DNA of 64,000 nt from Serinicoccus hydrothermalis (lineage in GTDB: Bacteria > Actinomycetota > Actinomycetes > Actinomycetales > Dermatophilaceae): positions 310,001 through 374,000 of the forward strand of contig NZ_CP014989.1 of NCBI RefSeq assembly GCF_001685415.1. Direction: 5' to 3'. The notes under the pieces are model-generated. The model worked only from the letters and a program-made list of their open reading frames with translations. It was not told where the DNA came from and did not search any database. The first letter of the stretch is position 1, and every line of letters begins with the position of its first letter. A program made the position numbers and the translations under genes. Below, in pieces: positions 29,623 to 37,068 of the stretch.

Positions 29623-30360
29623 CTAGCGTCCGACGGTGAAGCCGTCGGCGTCGAAGGAGAGGGTCAGGGCGTAGCGGTCGGCCCGCACCGTGGTCCGTCG
29701 GCACTCGACGGGCGACCCCTGCAGGGTCCCGGTGCGCTCGATGACCAGGCCGGCGGCCGGTGGGTCCACCTCGAGCAGCTCGGCGAGCTCGTCGTCGAGG
29801 ACGGCGGCGGCGATCCGCTCGTACCCGCCGTCAGGGCGGGCGACGCCGTGCCGCTCCAGCTCCTCGTAGAGCGCGGTCCGGGTGAAGTCCGTGCCGACGA
29901 GGTCGCCGGCCAGCGACGCCGGCATCCAGACGCAGTCGTGGGCCAGGGGCACGTCGTCGGCGAGGCGCAGCCGCTGCAGCCCGAAGAGGTCGGTCTGCGG
30001 CGGCAGGCCGAGGGCCTGCGCGGCGCGGACCTCGCGGGTCACACCGCAGGAGAGCACCCGGCTCGTCTGCCGCATCCCGCGCGCCTCCACCTCGGCGAAC
30101 ATCGAGTAGAGCCCGCCCAGCGGCTGCTCGATGGTGGTCGCCAGCACCTCGCTGCGCCGGCCCCGGCCCGAGCGCACCAGGCCGGCGGCGCGGATCCGGC
30201 GCAGCGCCTCGCGGACGGTATGCCGGGAGACGGCATACTCCTCGCGCAGCTCTCCCTCGGCCGGGAACCCCCGGGTGAACTCGCCCGCCTCCAGGCGCCG
30301 CAGCAGGTCCGCGTGCAGCTGTGCCCAGAGCGGCTGTGCGCTGGTCCGGTCGAGTCTCAC
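29623..30360 (-). CDS. GntR family transcriptional regulator (HutC/UTRA type)
   Basis: A 245-aa regulator. A winged helix at ~10-75 (LRRLEAGEFTRGFPAEGELREEYAVSRHTVREALRRI) is followed by a UTRA effector domain (~90-240) with RVLSCGVTREVRAAQALGLP and ESPVECRRTTVRADRYAL-like LQGSPVECRRTTVRADRYA. The effector and targets are unknown. It may control its own operon, or the sulfide genes 40 bp upstream. GTG 30360 has TACCCT 7 nt upstream, so a leaderless start fits. Confidence 0.9.
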   Translation of the reverse strand: MRLDRTSAQPLWAQLHADLLRRLEAGEFTRGFPAEGELREEYAVSRHTVREALRRIRAAGLVRSGRGRRSEVLATTIEQPLGGLYSMFAEVEARGMRQTSRVLSCGVTREVRAAQALGLPPQTDLFGLQRLRLADDVPLAHDCVWMPASLAGDLVGTDFTRTALYEELERHGVARPDGGYERIAAAVLDDELAELLEVDPPAAGLVIERTGTLQGSPVECRRTTVRADRYALTLSFDADGFTVGR

Positions 30361-30367
30361 TCCATCC

Positions 30368-30373
30368 AGGGTA
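30368..30373 (-). promoter_or_regulatory. -10 element of the GntR gene
   Basis: TACCCT on the minus strand ends 7 nt before GTG 30360, within the 38-bp gap to the TauE gene, suggesting that the regulator has its own leaderless transcript. Confidence 0.5.
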
Positions 30374-30398
30374 GCCACGGGAGGTTCACGAGGAGAGG

Positions 30399-31163
30399 TC
30401 ACCGTGCCAGGGCCGGGACGACGACCTCCTGCAGGATGATGAACGCCGCCATGACCAGCACGAACCACCCGAACATCGTGCGCAGCCGGTCGGGCCTGAT
30501 GCGGCCGGCGAGCGGGCCGCCGACCAGGGCGCCGACCACGGCCGCGGCCGTCACCAGACCGGCCGTGGTCCAGTCGATGTGGACCGAGGCGAGGTATCCG
30601 CCCAGGCCCGCAGCGGACTTCATGGCGATGACGACGAGCGAGGTCCCCACGGCCACCGGCATCGGCAGGCCGCCCAGGAGGGCCAGCGCCGGCACGACGA
30701 GGAAGCCGCCGCCCGCGCCGACCAGGCCGGTCACCAGCCCGACCACCAGCCCCTCCAGGACGACCTGGGGCACGGGGAGGTGGTCGTGCACCTTGCGCGG
30801 GTCCACCTCGCGGCGTCCCCGCAGCATGGCGAAGGCCGTGGCGAGCATCATGGCCGCGAAGCCGACGAGCAGCCAGTGGCCCGGCACGTAGGCGGCGAGC
30901 CGGCCACCGGCATACGCCCCCGCCATCCCCGCCACGCCGAAGACGAGCCCGGTCCGCCACTGGACCCGCCCGGCCCGGGCGTGCGAGACCGCACCCACGG
31001 CGCTGGTCACGCCGACGACGAGCAGCGAGGTGGCGATCGCCTCCTTCGTCTCCATCCCGGCGACGTAGACGAGCAGCGGCACCATGAGGATCGAGCCGCC
31101 GCCGCCGAGCAGGCCGAGGGTGACCCCGACGAGCGCGGCGAGGAGAAGGACGAGGACGAGCAC
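30399..31163 (-). CDS. TauE/SafE family permease of the sulfur locus
   Basis: A 254-aa membrane protein with about eight helices and the family repeats GLLGGGGSILMVPLLVYVAG and GLVGAGGGFLVVPALALLGG. Placed 2 nt behind a rhodanese gene and next to sulfide-oxidation genes, it probably exports sulfite or thiosulfate formed during sulfide detoxification; this is inference from context. GTG 31163 was chosen as the first start after the rhodanese stop. Confidence 0.88.
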   Translation of the reverse strand: MLVLVLLLAALVGVTLGLLGGGGSILMVPLLVYVAGMETKEAIATSLLVVGVTSAVGAVSHARAGRVQWRTGLVFGVAGMAGAYAGGRLAAYVPGHWLLVGFAAMMLATAFAMLRGRREVDPRKVHDHLPVPQVVLEGLVVGLVTGLVGAGGGFLVVPALALLGGLPMPVAVGTSLVVIAMKSAAGLGGYLASVHIDWTTAGLVTAAAVVGALVGGPLAGRIRPDRLRTMFGWFVLVMAAFIILQEVVVPALAR

Positions 31164-31165
31164 GG

Positions 31166-31750
31166 TCAGCGTCCGGTCAGCTGGGCGACGAGCTGGGCCG
31201 GGTCGGTCCCCTTGACCTGGTTGTAGGGCAGCTTGGAGAGCAGCATCCCCATCGCGCAGGTGTTGCTCAGCGCGGCGAAGGTGAGGCCGGCGCCGATACC
31301 GCCGGCGACCCACTTAGCCCTCGGGACGACGGTGCTGGTGAGGATGCTGGAGAGGACGATGCCGCCGGCGACGAGCCGGACCTGGCGCTCCAGCTCCCAG
31401 CGCTGGGCGCCGCGGACGACCCGCTGGCCCGAGCTCTCCCAGGCGCCCATCCCGCCGCGCAGGACGTGGAGGTTGTCGCTGCCGGCGGCGCTGAGGGTGA
31501 CGTCGGCCTGCTCCGCCCGGGCGCCGGACCGGCAGACGAGCACGACGTCGGTGTCCAGGTGCCGGGCGATGTCGGCGCGGTGCTCCTTGAGCGTGTCCAG
31601 CGGCACGTTGTAGGAGCCCTCGATGTGGGCCGACTCGAACTCGGCGGGGGTGCGGACGTCCAGGACGAGCAGGTCGGCTCCGGCGGCGCGGCGCTCGGCG
31701 AGCCACTGGGCGTCGACGGTCGTGCTCGTGCTGGCGGGGGTGTTGCTCAC
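31166..31750 (-). CDS. Rhodanese domain protein with C-terminal DUF2892 membrane segment
   Basis: A 194-aa protein. A rhodanese domain (~10-115) has the active-site loop VCRSGARAEQA with catalytic Cys. A C-terminal membrane-associated part (~125-190) has LVAGGIVLSSILTSTVVPRA and FAALSNTCAMGMLLSKLPYN, as in DUF2892 rhodanese fusions. It moves sulfane sulfur, probably between SQR and the persulfide dioxygenase. GTG 31750 follows GAGGAGCG. It is divergent from the dioxygenase-like gene. Confidence 0.88.
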   Translation of the reverse strand: MSNTPASTSTTVDAQWLAERRAAGADLLVLDVRTPAEFESAHIEGSYNVPLDTLKEHRADIARHLDTDVVLVCRSGARAEQADVTLSAAGSDNLHVLRGGMGAWESSGQRVVRGAQRWELERQVRLVAGGIVLSSILTSTVVPRAKWVAGGIGAGLTFAALSNTCAMGMLLSKLPYNQVKGTDPAQLVAQLTGR

Positions 31751-31812
31751 GTTCGCTCCTCGAGTGGTGGGGAAGATGTGCAGGGGTGGTGCTGTTGCAC
31801 CTGGCAGCAATA

Positions 31813-31827
31813 GTACGTACATTTAGG
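31813..31827. promoter_or_regulatory. Operator-like AT-rich site upstream of sulfide genes
   Basis: GTACGTACATTTAGG lies between the divergent rhodanese and dioxygenase genes. A closely similar site (GTACGGACATTTATGG) lies at 34566 upstream of the SQR gene. GTACGTAC is palindromic. Shared control by a sulfide or persulfide sensor is inferred. Confidence 0.5.
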
Positions 31828-31862
31828 TACGCCGCCAAACCGAAGGAGAGAGAGCACCCCTC

Positions 31863-33215
31863 ATGGACGTCACCGTCATCGACACCTCCGCCCTGGGCGA
31901 CCGGTCCTACCTCGTGCACGACGGCGAGGTGGCCCTGGTCGTGGACCCGCAACGCGACATCGACCGCGTCACCGCAGCCGCAGCGCAGGCCGGGGTGCGG
32001 ATCACCCACGTCGCGGAGACGCACATCCACAACGACTACGTCACCGGCGGGCTCGAGCTCGCCCGGGCGACGGGAGCGGCATACCTCGTCAACGCCGCCG
32101 ACCCGGTGCAGTTCGACCGCACCCCGATCAGCGACGGCGAGAGCGTGGCCGTCGGCGGGCTGCAGGTGCAGGCGGTCGCCACGCCGGGTCACACCGAGAC
32201 CCACCTGTCCTACGTCGTCACCCACGAGGGCGAGCAGGCGGTCTTCTCCGGCGGCAGCCTGCTCTTCGGCTCGGTCGGGCGCACCGACCTCGTCGCGCCA
32301 GCCAAGACGACCGAGCTCACGCACGCGCAGTATGCCTCCGTGCGGCGGCTCGTGGGGGAGTCCCAGGACGACGCCGCGCTCTACCCCACCCACGGCTTCG
32401 GTTCGTTCTGCTCCAGCGGGCCGGCGACGGGTGCCGAGAGCTCGACGATCGCCGAGCAGCGGGAGCACAACCACGCCCTGACTGACCAGGACGAGGCCCA
32501 CTTCGTCGAGCAGCTCATCGCCAACCTCACGGCCTACCCGACCTACTACGCGCATATGGGTCCGGCCAACCTCAAGGGACCGCAGCCGGTCGACCTGGCC
32601 GTCCCCGAGCCGCTGGACGCCGAGGAGCTGACCCGGCGCCTGGAGCAGGGGGAGTGGGTCGTCGACCTGCGCGAGCGCGTGGCCTTCGCCGATGGCCACC
32701 TCTCGGGCGCGGTGAGCTTCGAGTACGGCAACGGGGCCAGCTTCACCACCTTCCTGGGCTGGGTGCTGCCGTGGAACGACCGCATCACGCTGGCCGGTAG
32801 CCGGGAGCAGGTCGAGGCCGCCATCCGCGACCTGTCCCGCATCGGCATCGACTCCCCGGACGCCGCGCTCGGCACCGACCCCGCGCAGCTCGCCCCGGAC
32901 GCCGCCACCGCGTCCTACCCCCGGGTCGGCTGGGAGCAGATGCTCCAGGAGCGCGGCGCGGACGAGGCCGTGCTCGACGTGCGCCGGACCGACGAGTTCG
33001 CCGCCTCGCACGTCGAGGGCGCGGTCAACGTGCCGCTGCACGAGCTGCTGACCCGCATGGACGAGGTGCCGACCGGCACCGTCTGGGTGCACTGCGGCTC
33101 GGGCTACCGCGCCGGCGTGGCCGCCAGCCTCATCCAGCGTGCCGGTGGCTCGCCGGTCCACGTGGACGCGGGTTTCGGGGATGCCGAGGCCGCGGGCGTG
33201 CCCCTCGCGAGCTGA
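31863..33215 (+). CDS. Persulfide dioxygenase-like MBL-fold protein with two rhodanese domains
   Basis: A 450-aa protein. The N-terminal metallo-beta-lactamase fold (~1-235) is ETHE1-like, with THIHNDYVTG (the usual HxHxDH reads HIHNDY, so the last His is Tyr), TPGHTETHLSY and PTHGFGSFC. The first rhodanese domain (~255-335) lacks an active-site Cys (VVDLRERVAF ... WNDRITLAG). The second (~365-445) has VHCGSGYRAGVAA. Such proteins oxidise glutathione or mycothiol persulfide to sulfite. Start ATG 31863 follows GAAGGAGAG. Confidence 0.88.
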   Translation: MDVTVIDTSALGDRSYLVHDGEVALVVDPQRDIDRVTAAAAQAGVRITHVAETHIHNDYVTGGLELARATGAAYLVNAADPVQFDRTPISDGESVAVGGLQVQAVATPGHTETHLSYVVTHEGEQAVFSGGSLLFGSVGRTDLVAPAKTTELTHAQYASVRRLVGESQDDAALYPTHGFGSFCSSGPATGAESSTIAEQREHNHALTDQDEAHFVEQLIANLTAYPTYYAHMGPANLKGPQPVDLAVPEPLDAEELTRRLEQGEWVVDLRERVAFADGHLSGAVSFEYGNGASFTTFLGWVLPWNDRITLAGSREQVEAAIRDLSRIGIDSPDAALGTDPAQLAPDAATASYPRVGWEQMLQERGADEAVLDVRRTDEFAASHVEGAVNVPLHELLTRMDEVPTGTVWVHCGSGYRAGVAASLIQRAGGSPVHVDAGFGDAEAAGVPLAS

Positions 33216-33228
33216 GGTCCAGAAGACG

Positions 33229-33273
33229 CCGAGAGGCTGCTCCGTCTGCAGGGGAGACGGGGCAGCCTCTCGG
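33229..33273. terminator. Long hairpin between convergent sulfur genes
   Basis: A 19-bp stem CCGAGAGGCTGCTCCGTCT / AGACGGGGCAGCCTCTCGG with one mismatch and a 7-nt loop, extended by AGACG/CGTCT. It lies between the dioxygenase-like gene and the SQR gene and should end both. Confidence 0.85.
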
Positions 33274-33293
33274 CCGTCTGGGGGGATCTGCGG

Positions 33294-34502
33294 TCAGGCC
33301 ACGCCCTTGAGCATGCCGTTCCAGTACATCGCGGGCAGGCCGTACTTCTTGAGGTACCACATGTCGCGCCGCGGCCTCGTGGCATCGATGATCGGGAAGG
33401 TCGGGGCCGGCTCCATCGAGTAGTCGAACTCGGCCAGCAGCATGGTGCGGCGCGAGGTGGTCAGCGGGCACGAGGCATACCCGTCGTAGGAGGCGGTCGG
33501 CTGGCCGCCCAGCATTCGCGCGTGCAGGTTCTCCACCAGGACCGGAGCCTGCTTGCGGATGGCCGCACCCGTCTTGGAGTTCGGCGTGGAGCCGGCGTCG
33601 CCCAGCGCGAAGACGTCCGGGTATGCCGTGTGCTGCATCGTGTGCTTGTCCACGCTGACGTAGCCGTCCGGGTTGTCCGCCGCGGCCAGCGGGGAGGCCT
33701 TCACCCAGTCGGGCGCCGACTGGGGCGGCACCAGGTGCATCACGTCGTAGGGCAGCGTCCGGTCCGTCCCCTCGCCCGAGAGGTCGGTGACCGTGGCCGT
33801 GCGGGCCGCGGAGTCGACCACGGTGACCTCGGACTGGAGGTGGACCGTGATGCCGTAGTCGCGGGCCACCTTCTCCAGCGCCTGCGCGAAGACCGGCACG
33901 CCGAACATCCCCGGGGTGGGGAGGACGAGGTGCACCTCGATCTGGTCCAGGACGCCCTGCTGGCGCCAGTAGTCGCAGGCGAGGTAGGCGATCTTCTGCG
34001 GCGCTCCCGCGCACTTGATCGGGCCGGAGGGCATACCGAAGACCGCTGAGCCCGAGCGCGTGGTCCGGATGAAGTCCCAGGTCTTCGGGGCCAGGTCGTA
34101 GCGGTAGTTGCTGGAGACGCCGTCCTGGCCCAGGGTCTCGGTGAGTCCGTCGATCCGGTCCCAGTCGAGCTGGATGCCCGGCGCCATGACGAGGTACTCG
34201 TAGCCGTGGCGCGCGCCGTCGTTTAGGGTCACGACCTTGCTCTCCGGGTCGACGCCGACGGCGCTCGCCCGGACCCAGACGACCCCCTCGGGGATGAGAC
34301 CCGCCTCGGCCCGCCGGGTCTGGGCGGCCGTGGCGCAGCCACCGCCGACCAGGGTCCACAGGGGCTGGTAGTCGTGCGTCTCGGACGGCTCGATCACCGC
34401 GATGCCCTGGACACCCTTGCGCCGCAGGCGTGCCGCGACACTGATGCCGGCCGTGCCTCCTCCCACGATGAGGACGTGGTGGTGCGTGGCGGGCTGGTCC
34501 AT
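33294..34502 (-). CDS. sqr: Sulfide:quinone oxidoreductase-like FAD protein
   Basis: A 402-aa flavoprotein. An N-terminal FAD loop (VLIVGGGTAGISVAARLRR), then PIKCAGAPQKIAYLACDYW and SYDGYASCPLTTSRRTMLL carry the cysteines expected in SQR/SQOR, and DVFALGDAGSTPNSKTGAAIRKQAP is the second FAD motif. The C-terminal helices may bind the membrane. It oxidises sulfide to a persulfide with quinone as acceptor (family knowledge). ATG 34502 follows GGAGAG. It converges on the persulfide-dioxygenase-like gene, which would use its product. Confidence 0.88.
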   Translation of the reverse strand: MDQPATHHHVLIVGGGTAGISVAARLRRKGVQGIAVIEPSETHDYQPLWTLVGGGCATAAQTRRAEAGLIPEGVVWVRASAVGVDPESKVVTLNDGARHGYEYLVMAPGIQLDWDRIDGLTETLGQDGVSSNYRYDLAPKTWDFIRTTRSGSAVFGMPSGPIKCAGAPQKIAYLACDYWRQQGVLDQIEVHLVLPTPGMFGVPVFAQALEKVARDYGITVHLQSEVTVVDSAARTATVTDLSGEGTDRTLPYDVMHLVPPQSAPDWVKASPLAAADNPDGYVSVDKHTMQHTAYPDVFALGDAGSTPNSKTGAAIRKQAPVLVENLHARMLGGQPTASYDGYASCPLTTSRRTMLLAEFDYSMEPAPTFPIIDATRPRRDMWYLKKYGLPAMYWNGMLKGVA

Positions 34503-34561
34503 GGGCTCTCCTCGGTCGGGGGGGCGAGCACTCGGCGTCGTCGCCCGCGGCTCACGCTACC

Positions 34562-34581
34562 TGATGTACGGACATTTATGG
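34562..34581. promoter_or_regulatory. Operator-like site upstream of SQR
   Basis: TGATGTACGGACATTTATGG lies 60 bp upstream of the SQR start. It shares GTACG-K-ACATTTA with the site at 31813 in front of the other sulfide genes. On the minus strand TAGCGT just downstream could be the SQR -10. Confidence 0.5.
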
Positions 34582-34648
34582 AGGGGTCGTCGATCTCGTG
34601 TCGCGCCGTGGGCTGCGACCCGTGCCGGGCGGCGTGCGGCAGGCACGG

Positions 34649-34654
34649 CACACT
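34649..34654 (+). promoter_or_regulatory. Possible -10 of the nucleotidyltransferase gene
   Basis: CACACT ends 7 nt before ATG 34662, the same spacing as the TANNNT elements elsewhere in this window; the first base differs from consensus. Confidence 0.35.
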
Positions 34655-34661
34655 GGTCGCC

Positions 34662-35267
34662 ATGTCCGCGCCGTCCGCCCGCACCACCGGCCTGCTCCTC
34701 GCCGCGGGGGCGGGGCGCCGCTACGGCGGGCCCAAGGCGCTGGCCAGAAGCGACGGCGAGGCGTGGGTGGTGCGCTCGGCCCGCGCGCTCCTCGACGGCG
34801 GCTGCGGCGACGTGCTCGTGGTGACCGGCGCCGAGGCGGACGGGGTCGAGCGGGTGCTCGCCGATGCGGAGGGTATGCAGCGGGTCGCGACGACGTTCTG
34901 CGGCACGTGGGAGCAGGGGATGGGGGAGTCGCTGCGTGCGGGCCTGACCTCGCTGGTCTCCCGCGGGCGCACCGTGCCACTGCTCGCCGTCGTGCACCTC
35001 GTGGACCTGCCCGATGTCGGCGCCGAGGTGGTCGCCCGGCTCCTCGACGAGGGCGGGGCACGCCCGTCGACGCTGGCGCGGGCGGCATACCGGGGCACGC
35101 CCGGCCACCCCGTGTCGATCGGGCAGGAGCACTGGCAGCAGGTGCTCGGCGGGGCGAGTGGCGACGCGGGAGCGCGGGCCTACCTGCGGCGCGCCCGGCC
35201 CGCGCTGGTCGAGTGCGGCGACCTGGCGAGCGGGCGCGACGTCGACGAGCAGCAGGGAGGGATCTGA
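34662..35267 (+). CDS. MobA/MocA-like nucleotidyltransferase
   Basis: A 201-aa NTP-transferase. GLLLAAGAGRRYGGPKAL is the nucleotide loop of the MobA/MocA family, and AVVHLVDLPDVGAEVV with GHPVSIGQEHW are the metal and product sites. MocA adds CMP to molybdopterin to make the cytosine dinucleotide cofactor used by xanthine- and CO-dehydrogenase-type enzymes, which fits the CoxL and XdhC genes 6-7 kb downstream. MCD specificity is inferred from context. Confidence 0.83.
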   Translation: MSAPSARTTGLLLAAGAGRRYGGPKALARSDGEAWVVRSARALLDGGCGDVLVVTGAEADGVERVLADAEGMQRVATTFCGTWEQGMGESLRAGLTSLVSRGRTVPLLAVVHLVDLPDVGAEVVARLLDEGGARPSTLARAAYRGTPGHPVSIGQEHWQQVLGGASGDAGARAYLRRARPALVECGDLASGRDVDEQQGGI

Positions 35268-35284
35268 TCCGGCGACGGCCGAGC

Positions 35285-35635
35285 TCAGGGCACCTCGTCC
35301 CGGGTCAGGACCGTGACCACCTGTGCGTGCCTCAGCAGGAAGGCGCCCTCGTCGAGTTTCTTGCGCCGCATTCAGCTCGTCAGCTCGGCGTTGCACTTGC
35401 TCGCGTTGCACGACCGACAGGCCGGGACGACGTTGCCCAGCGTGTAACGACCACCTCGTCAGACAGGCAGCATCGTGTCCTTCTGCAGCGGGCCGTCGGG
35501 GGTCCCGCAGTAGGCGCACCCGCCCCAGGCATCCTTGAGGGCGGACCACTGCTCGCCGCTCAGGTCATGCTCCACCCGCGCCATCCGGACGGCCCGGCGT
35601 CGGGCATACCTGGCGTTTCGGCTGCGACTGCGCAC
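35285..35635 (-). pseudogene. HNH endonuclease pseudogene with two in-frame TGA codons
   Basis: Reading from GTG 35635 gives RSRSRNARYARRR, WGGCAYCGTPDGPLQKDTMLPV, stop, RGGRYTLGNVVPACRSCNASK, stop, MRRKKLDEGAFLLRHAQVV. This is a complete actinobacterial HNH nuclease with its two CxxC pairs. In-frame TGA codons stand at 35459-35461 (where Ser is expected) and 35372-35374 (where Trp is expected); no frameshift is needed. The pattern implies recent inactivation by point mutation. It lies between the MobA-like and GntR genes. Confidence 0.8.
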
Positions 35636-35687
35636 ACGAGCAGGCTAGGTGCGGCTGCCGGACACCTGGGGAAGACGCGCGGTCAGA

Positions 35688-36035
35688 TCACCAGCTCCGG
35701 CGGAGCAGCCCGATCGCCTGGGACAGGTCGAGACCGGCCGCGCGGGCGGAGCGGGCGAAGTCCTCGGCGGCGCCGCGGCTGGGCAGGGCCGGGGCCAGCT
35801 CGTCCCGTACCAGGGTGCCGCCGCGACCTCGCGTCTCGACGTGGCCCTCTTCCTCGAGCTGGCGGTAGGCCTTCGCCACCGTGTTGGGGGCGATCCCCAG
35901 GTCACCGGCGAGCTGGCGGACCGGGGGCAGCTTCTCGCCCGTGACGAGATCGCCCGCCCGCACGCCCGCGACCACCTGGTCGACGATCTGCTCGAAGACG
36001 GGGGCGCCCGAGTCGGGGTCGATCCGGATCAGCAT
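35688..36035 (-). CDS. GntR family regulator, YtrA type
   Basis: A 115-aa short GntR regulator. It has a winged helix at ~8-75 (VFEQIVDQVVAGVRAGDLVTGEKLPPVRQLAGDLGIAPNTV) and a short tail without an effector domain, as in the YtrA subgroup, which often controls adjacent transporters. Here no ABC genes follow, so the target is unknown. ATG 36035 (MLIRIDPDSG) matches the family's usual beginning; a TTG at 36092 would add 19 residues. Confidence 0.8.
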   Translation of the reverse strand: MLIRIDPDSGAPVFEQIVDQVVAGVRAGDLVTGEKLPPVRQLAGDLGIAPNTVAKAYRQLEEEGHVETRGRGGTLVRDELAPALPSRGAAEDFARSARAAGLDLSQAIGLLRRSW

Positions 36036-36161
36036 GCGTGGACCGGCCAGACCGAGGCCGGGCCCCTCTGCGTCGCGCTGCTCACGGGCCAACTATGACA
36101 CCCGAGGGCCGACAAGTGCCCCGCCGTGGACAACCCGCAGCGCGTCGGCGATGCTGGCGCC

Positions 36162-37058
36162 ATGCAGCCCGACCCCCTGACCAGCCCGGACACGCTGAGC
36201 GACGCGCTGGCGGAGACGGCATACCTCGCGGACGACGGGCTCGCCACGGTCACCTGGCTGGCGCACACGCTGCAGCGGCCGTTGCTGCTGGAGGGGGAGC
36301 CGGGGACCGGCAAGACGGCGCTGGCCGAGGCGATGGCCGATCTCGTCGACGTGCCGCTCATCCGGCTGCAGTGCTACGAGGGGATCGAGGCGAGCCAGGC
36401 GCTCTACGACTGGGACTTCCCGCGGCAGATCCTGCACCTGCGTGCCGTCGAGGCGCTCGCGCAGAAGGCGACGGCGGGGCAGCGGGTGGAGGAGCTCGAG
36501 GCCGAGCTCTTCGACGAGCGCTTCCTCCAGGCCCGCCCGGTCCTGCAGGCGCTGCGGGCGGCGCCCTGCGTGCTGCTCGTGGACGAGATCGACCGTGCCG
36601 ACGACGAGTTCGAGGCCTTCCTGCTCGAGGTGCTCTCGACGTGGTCGGTGAGCATCCCCGAGCTGGGCGTCGTCGCCGCCGAGACGCCCCCCTTCGTCGT
36701 GCTCACCTCCAACCGGACCCGGGAGCTGCACGACGCGCTCAAGCGCCGCTGTCTCTACCACTGGATCGAGCACCCCGGGCTGGAGCGCGAGCTGGCGATC
36801 GTGCGCGCCCGGCTCCCCGAGGTGGAGGAGACCCTGGCACGCGAGGTGGTGACCCTCGTCCAGCAGCTCCGGGACGACGAGACCCTGGTCAAGCCCCCTG
36901 GGGTCGCCGAGACGCTGGACTGGGCGCGCGCGCTGACCGCGCTCGGACAGAGCCGGCTGGACCCCGAGGTCGCTGCCACGACGATGGGTGCCGCCGTGAA
37001 GTACCGCGAGGACGCAGAGCGGGTGCGCGTCGCGCTCGACCGGATGCTCACCCGCTGA
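36162..37058 (+). CDS. MoxR-type AAA+ ATPase (CoxD-like)
   Basis: A 298-aa AAA+ protein. Walker A is LLEGEPGTGKTALAEAMA, Walker B is CVLLVDEIDRADDEFEAFLLE, sensor 1 is VVLTSNRTRELHDALKRRC. The tight pairing with a VWA protein 10 nt downstream is the CoxD-CoxE arrangement of CO dehydrogenase loci, where CoxD helps mature the Cu/Mo site. For a form II enzyme the role is less clear. ATG 36162 is favoured (GATGCT 6 nt upstream); GTG 36126 is an alternative. Confidence 0.88.
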   Translation: MQPDPLTSPDTLSDALAETAYLADDGLATVTWLAHTLQRPLLLEGEPGTGKTALAEAMADLVDVPLIRLQCYEGIEASQALYDWDFPRQILHLRAVEALAQKATAGQRVEELEAELFDERFLQARPVLQALRAAPCVLLVDEIDRADDEFEAFLLEVLSTWSVSIPELGVVAAETPPFVVLTSNRTRELHDALKRRCLYHWIEHPGLERELAIVRARLPEVEETLAREVVTLVQQLRDDETLVKPPGVAETLDWARALTALGQSRLDPEVAATTMGAAVKYREDAERVRVALDRMLTR

Positions 37059-37068
37059 GGGGTATGCC

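Noticed and set aside
35372-35461. Selenocysteine or programmed UGA readthrough in the HNH gene
   Set aside because: The expected residues at both positions are Ser and Trp, not Cys/Sec; no SECIS-like hairpin stands out. A pseudogene is simpler.
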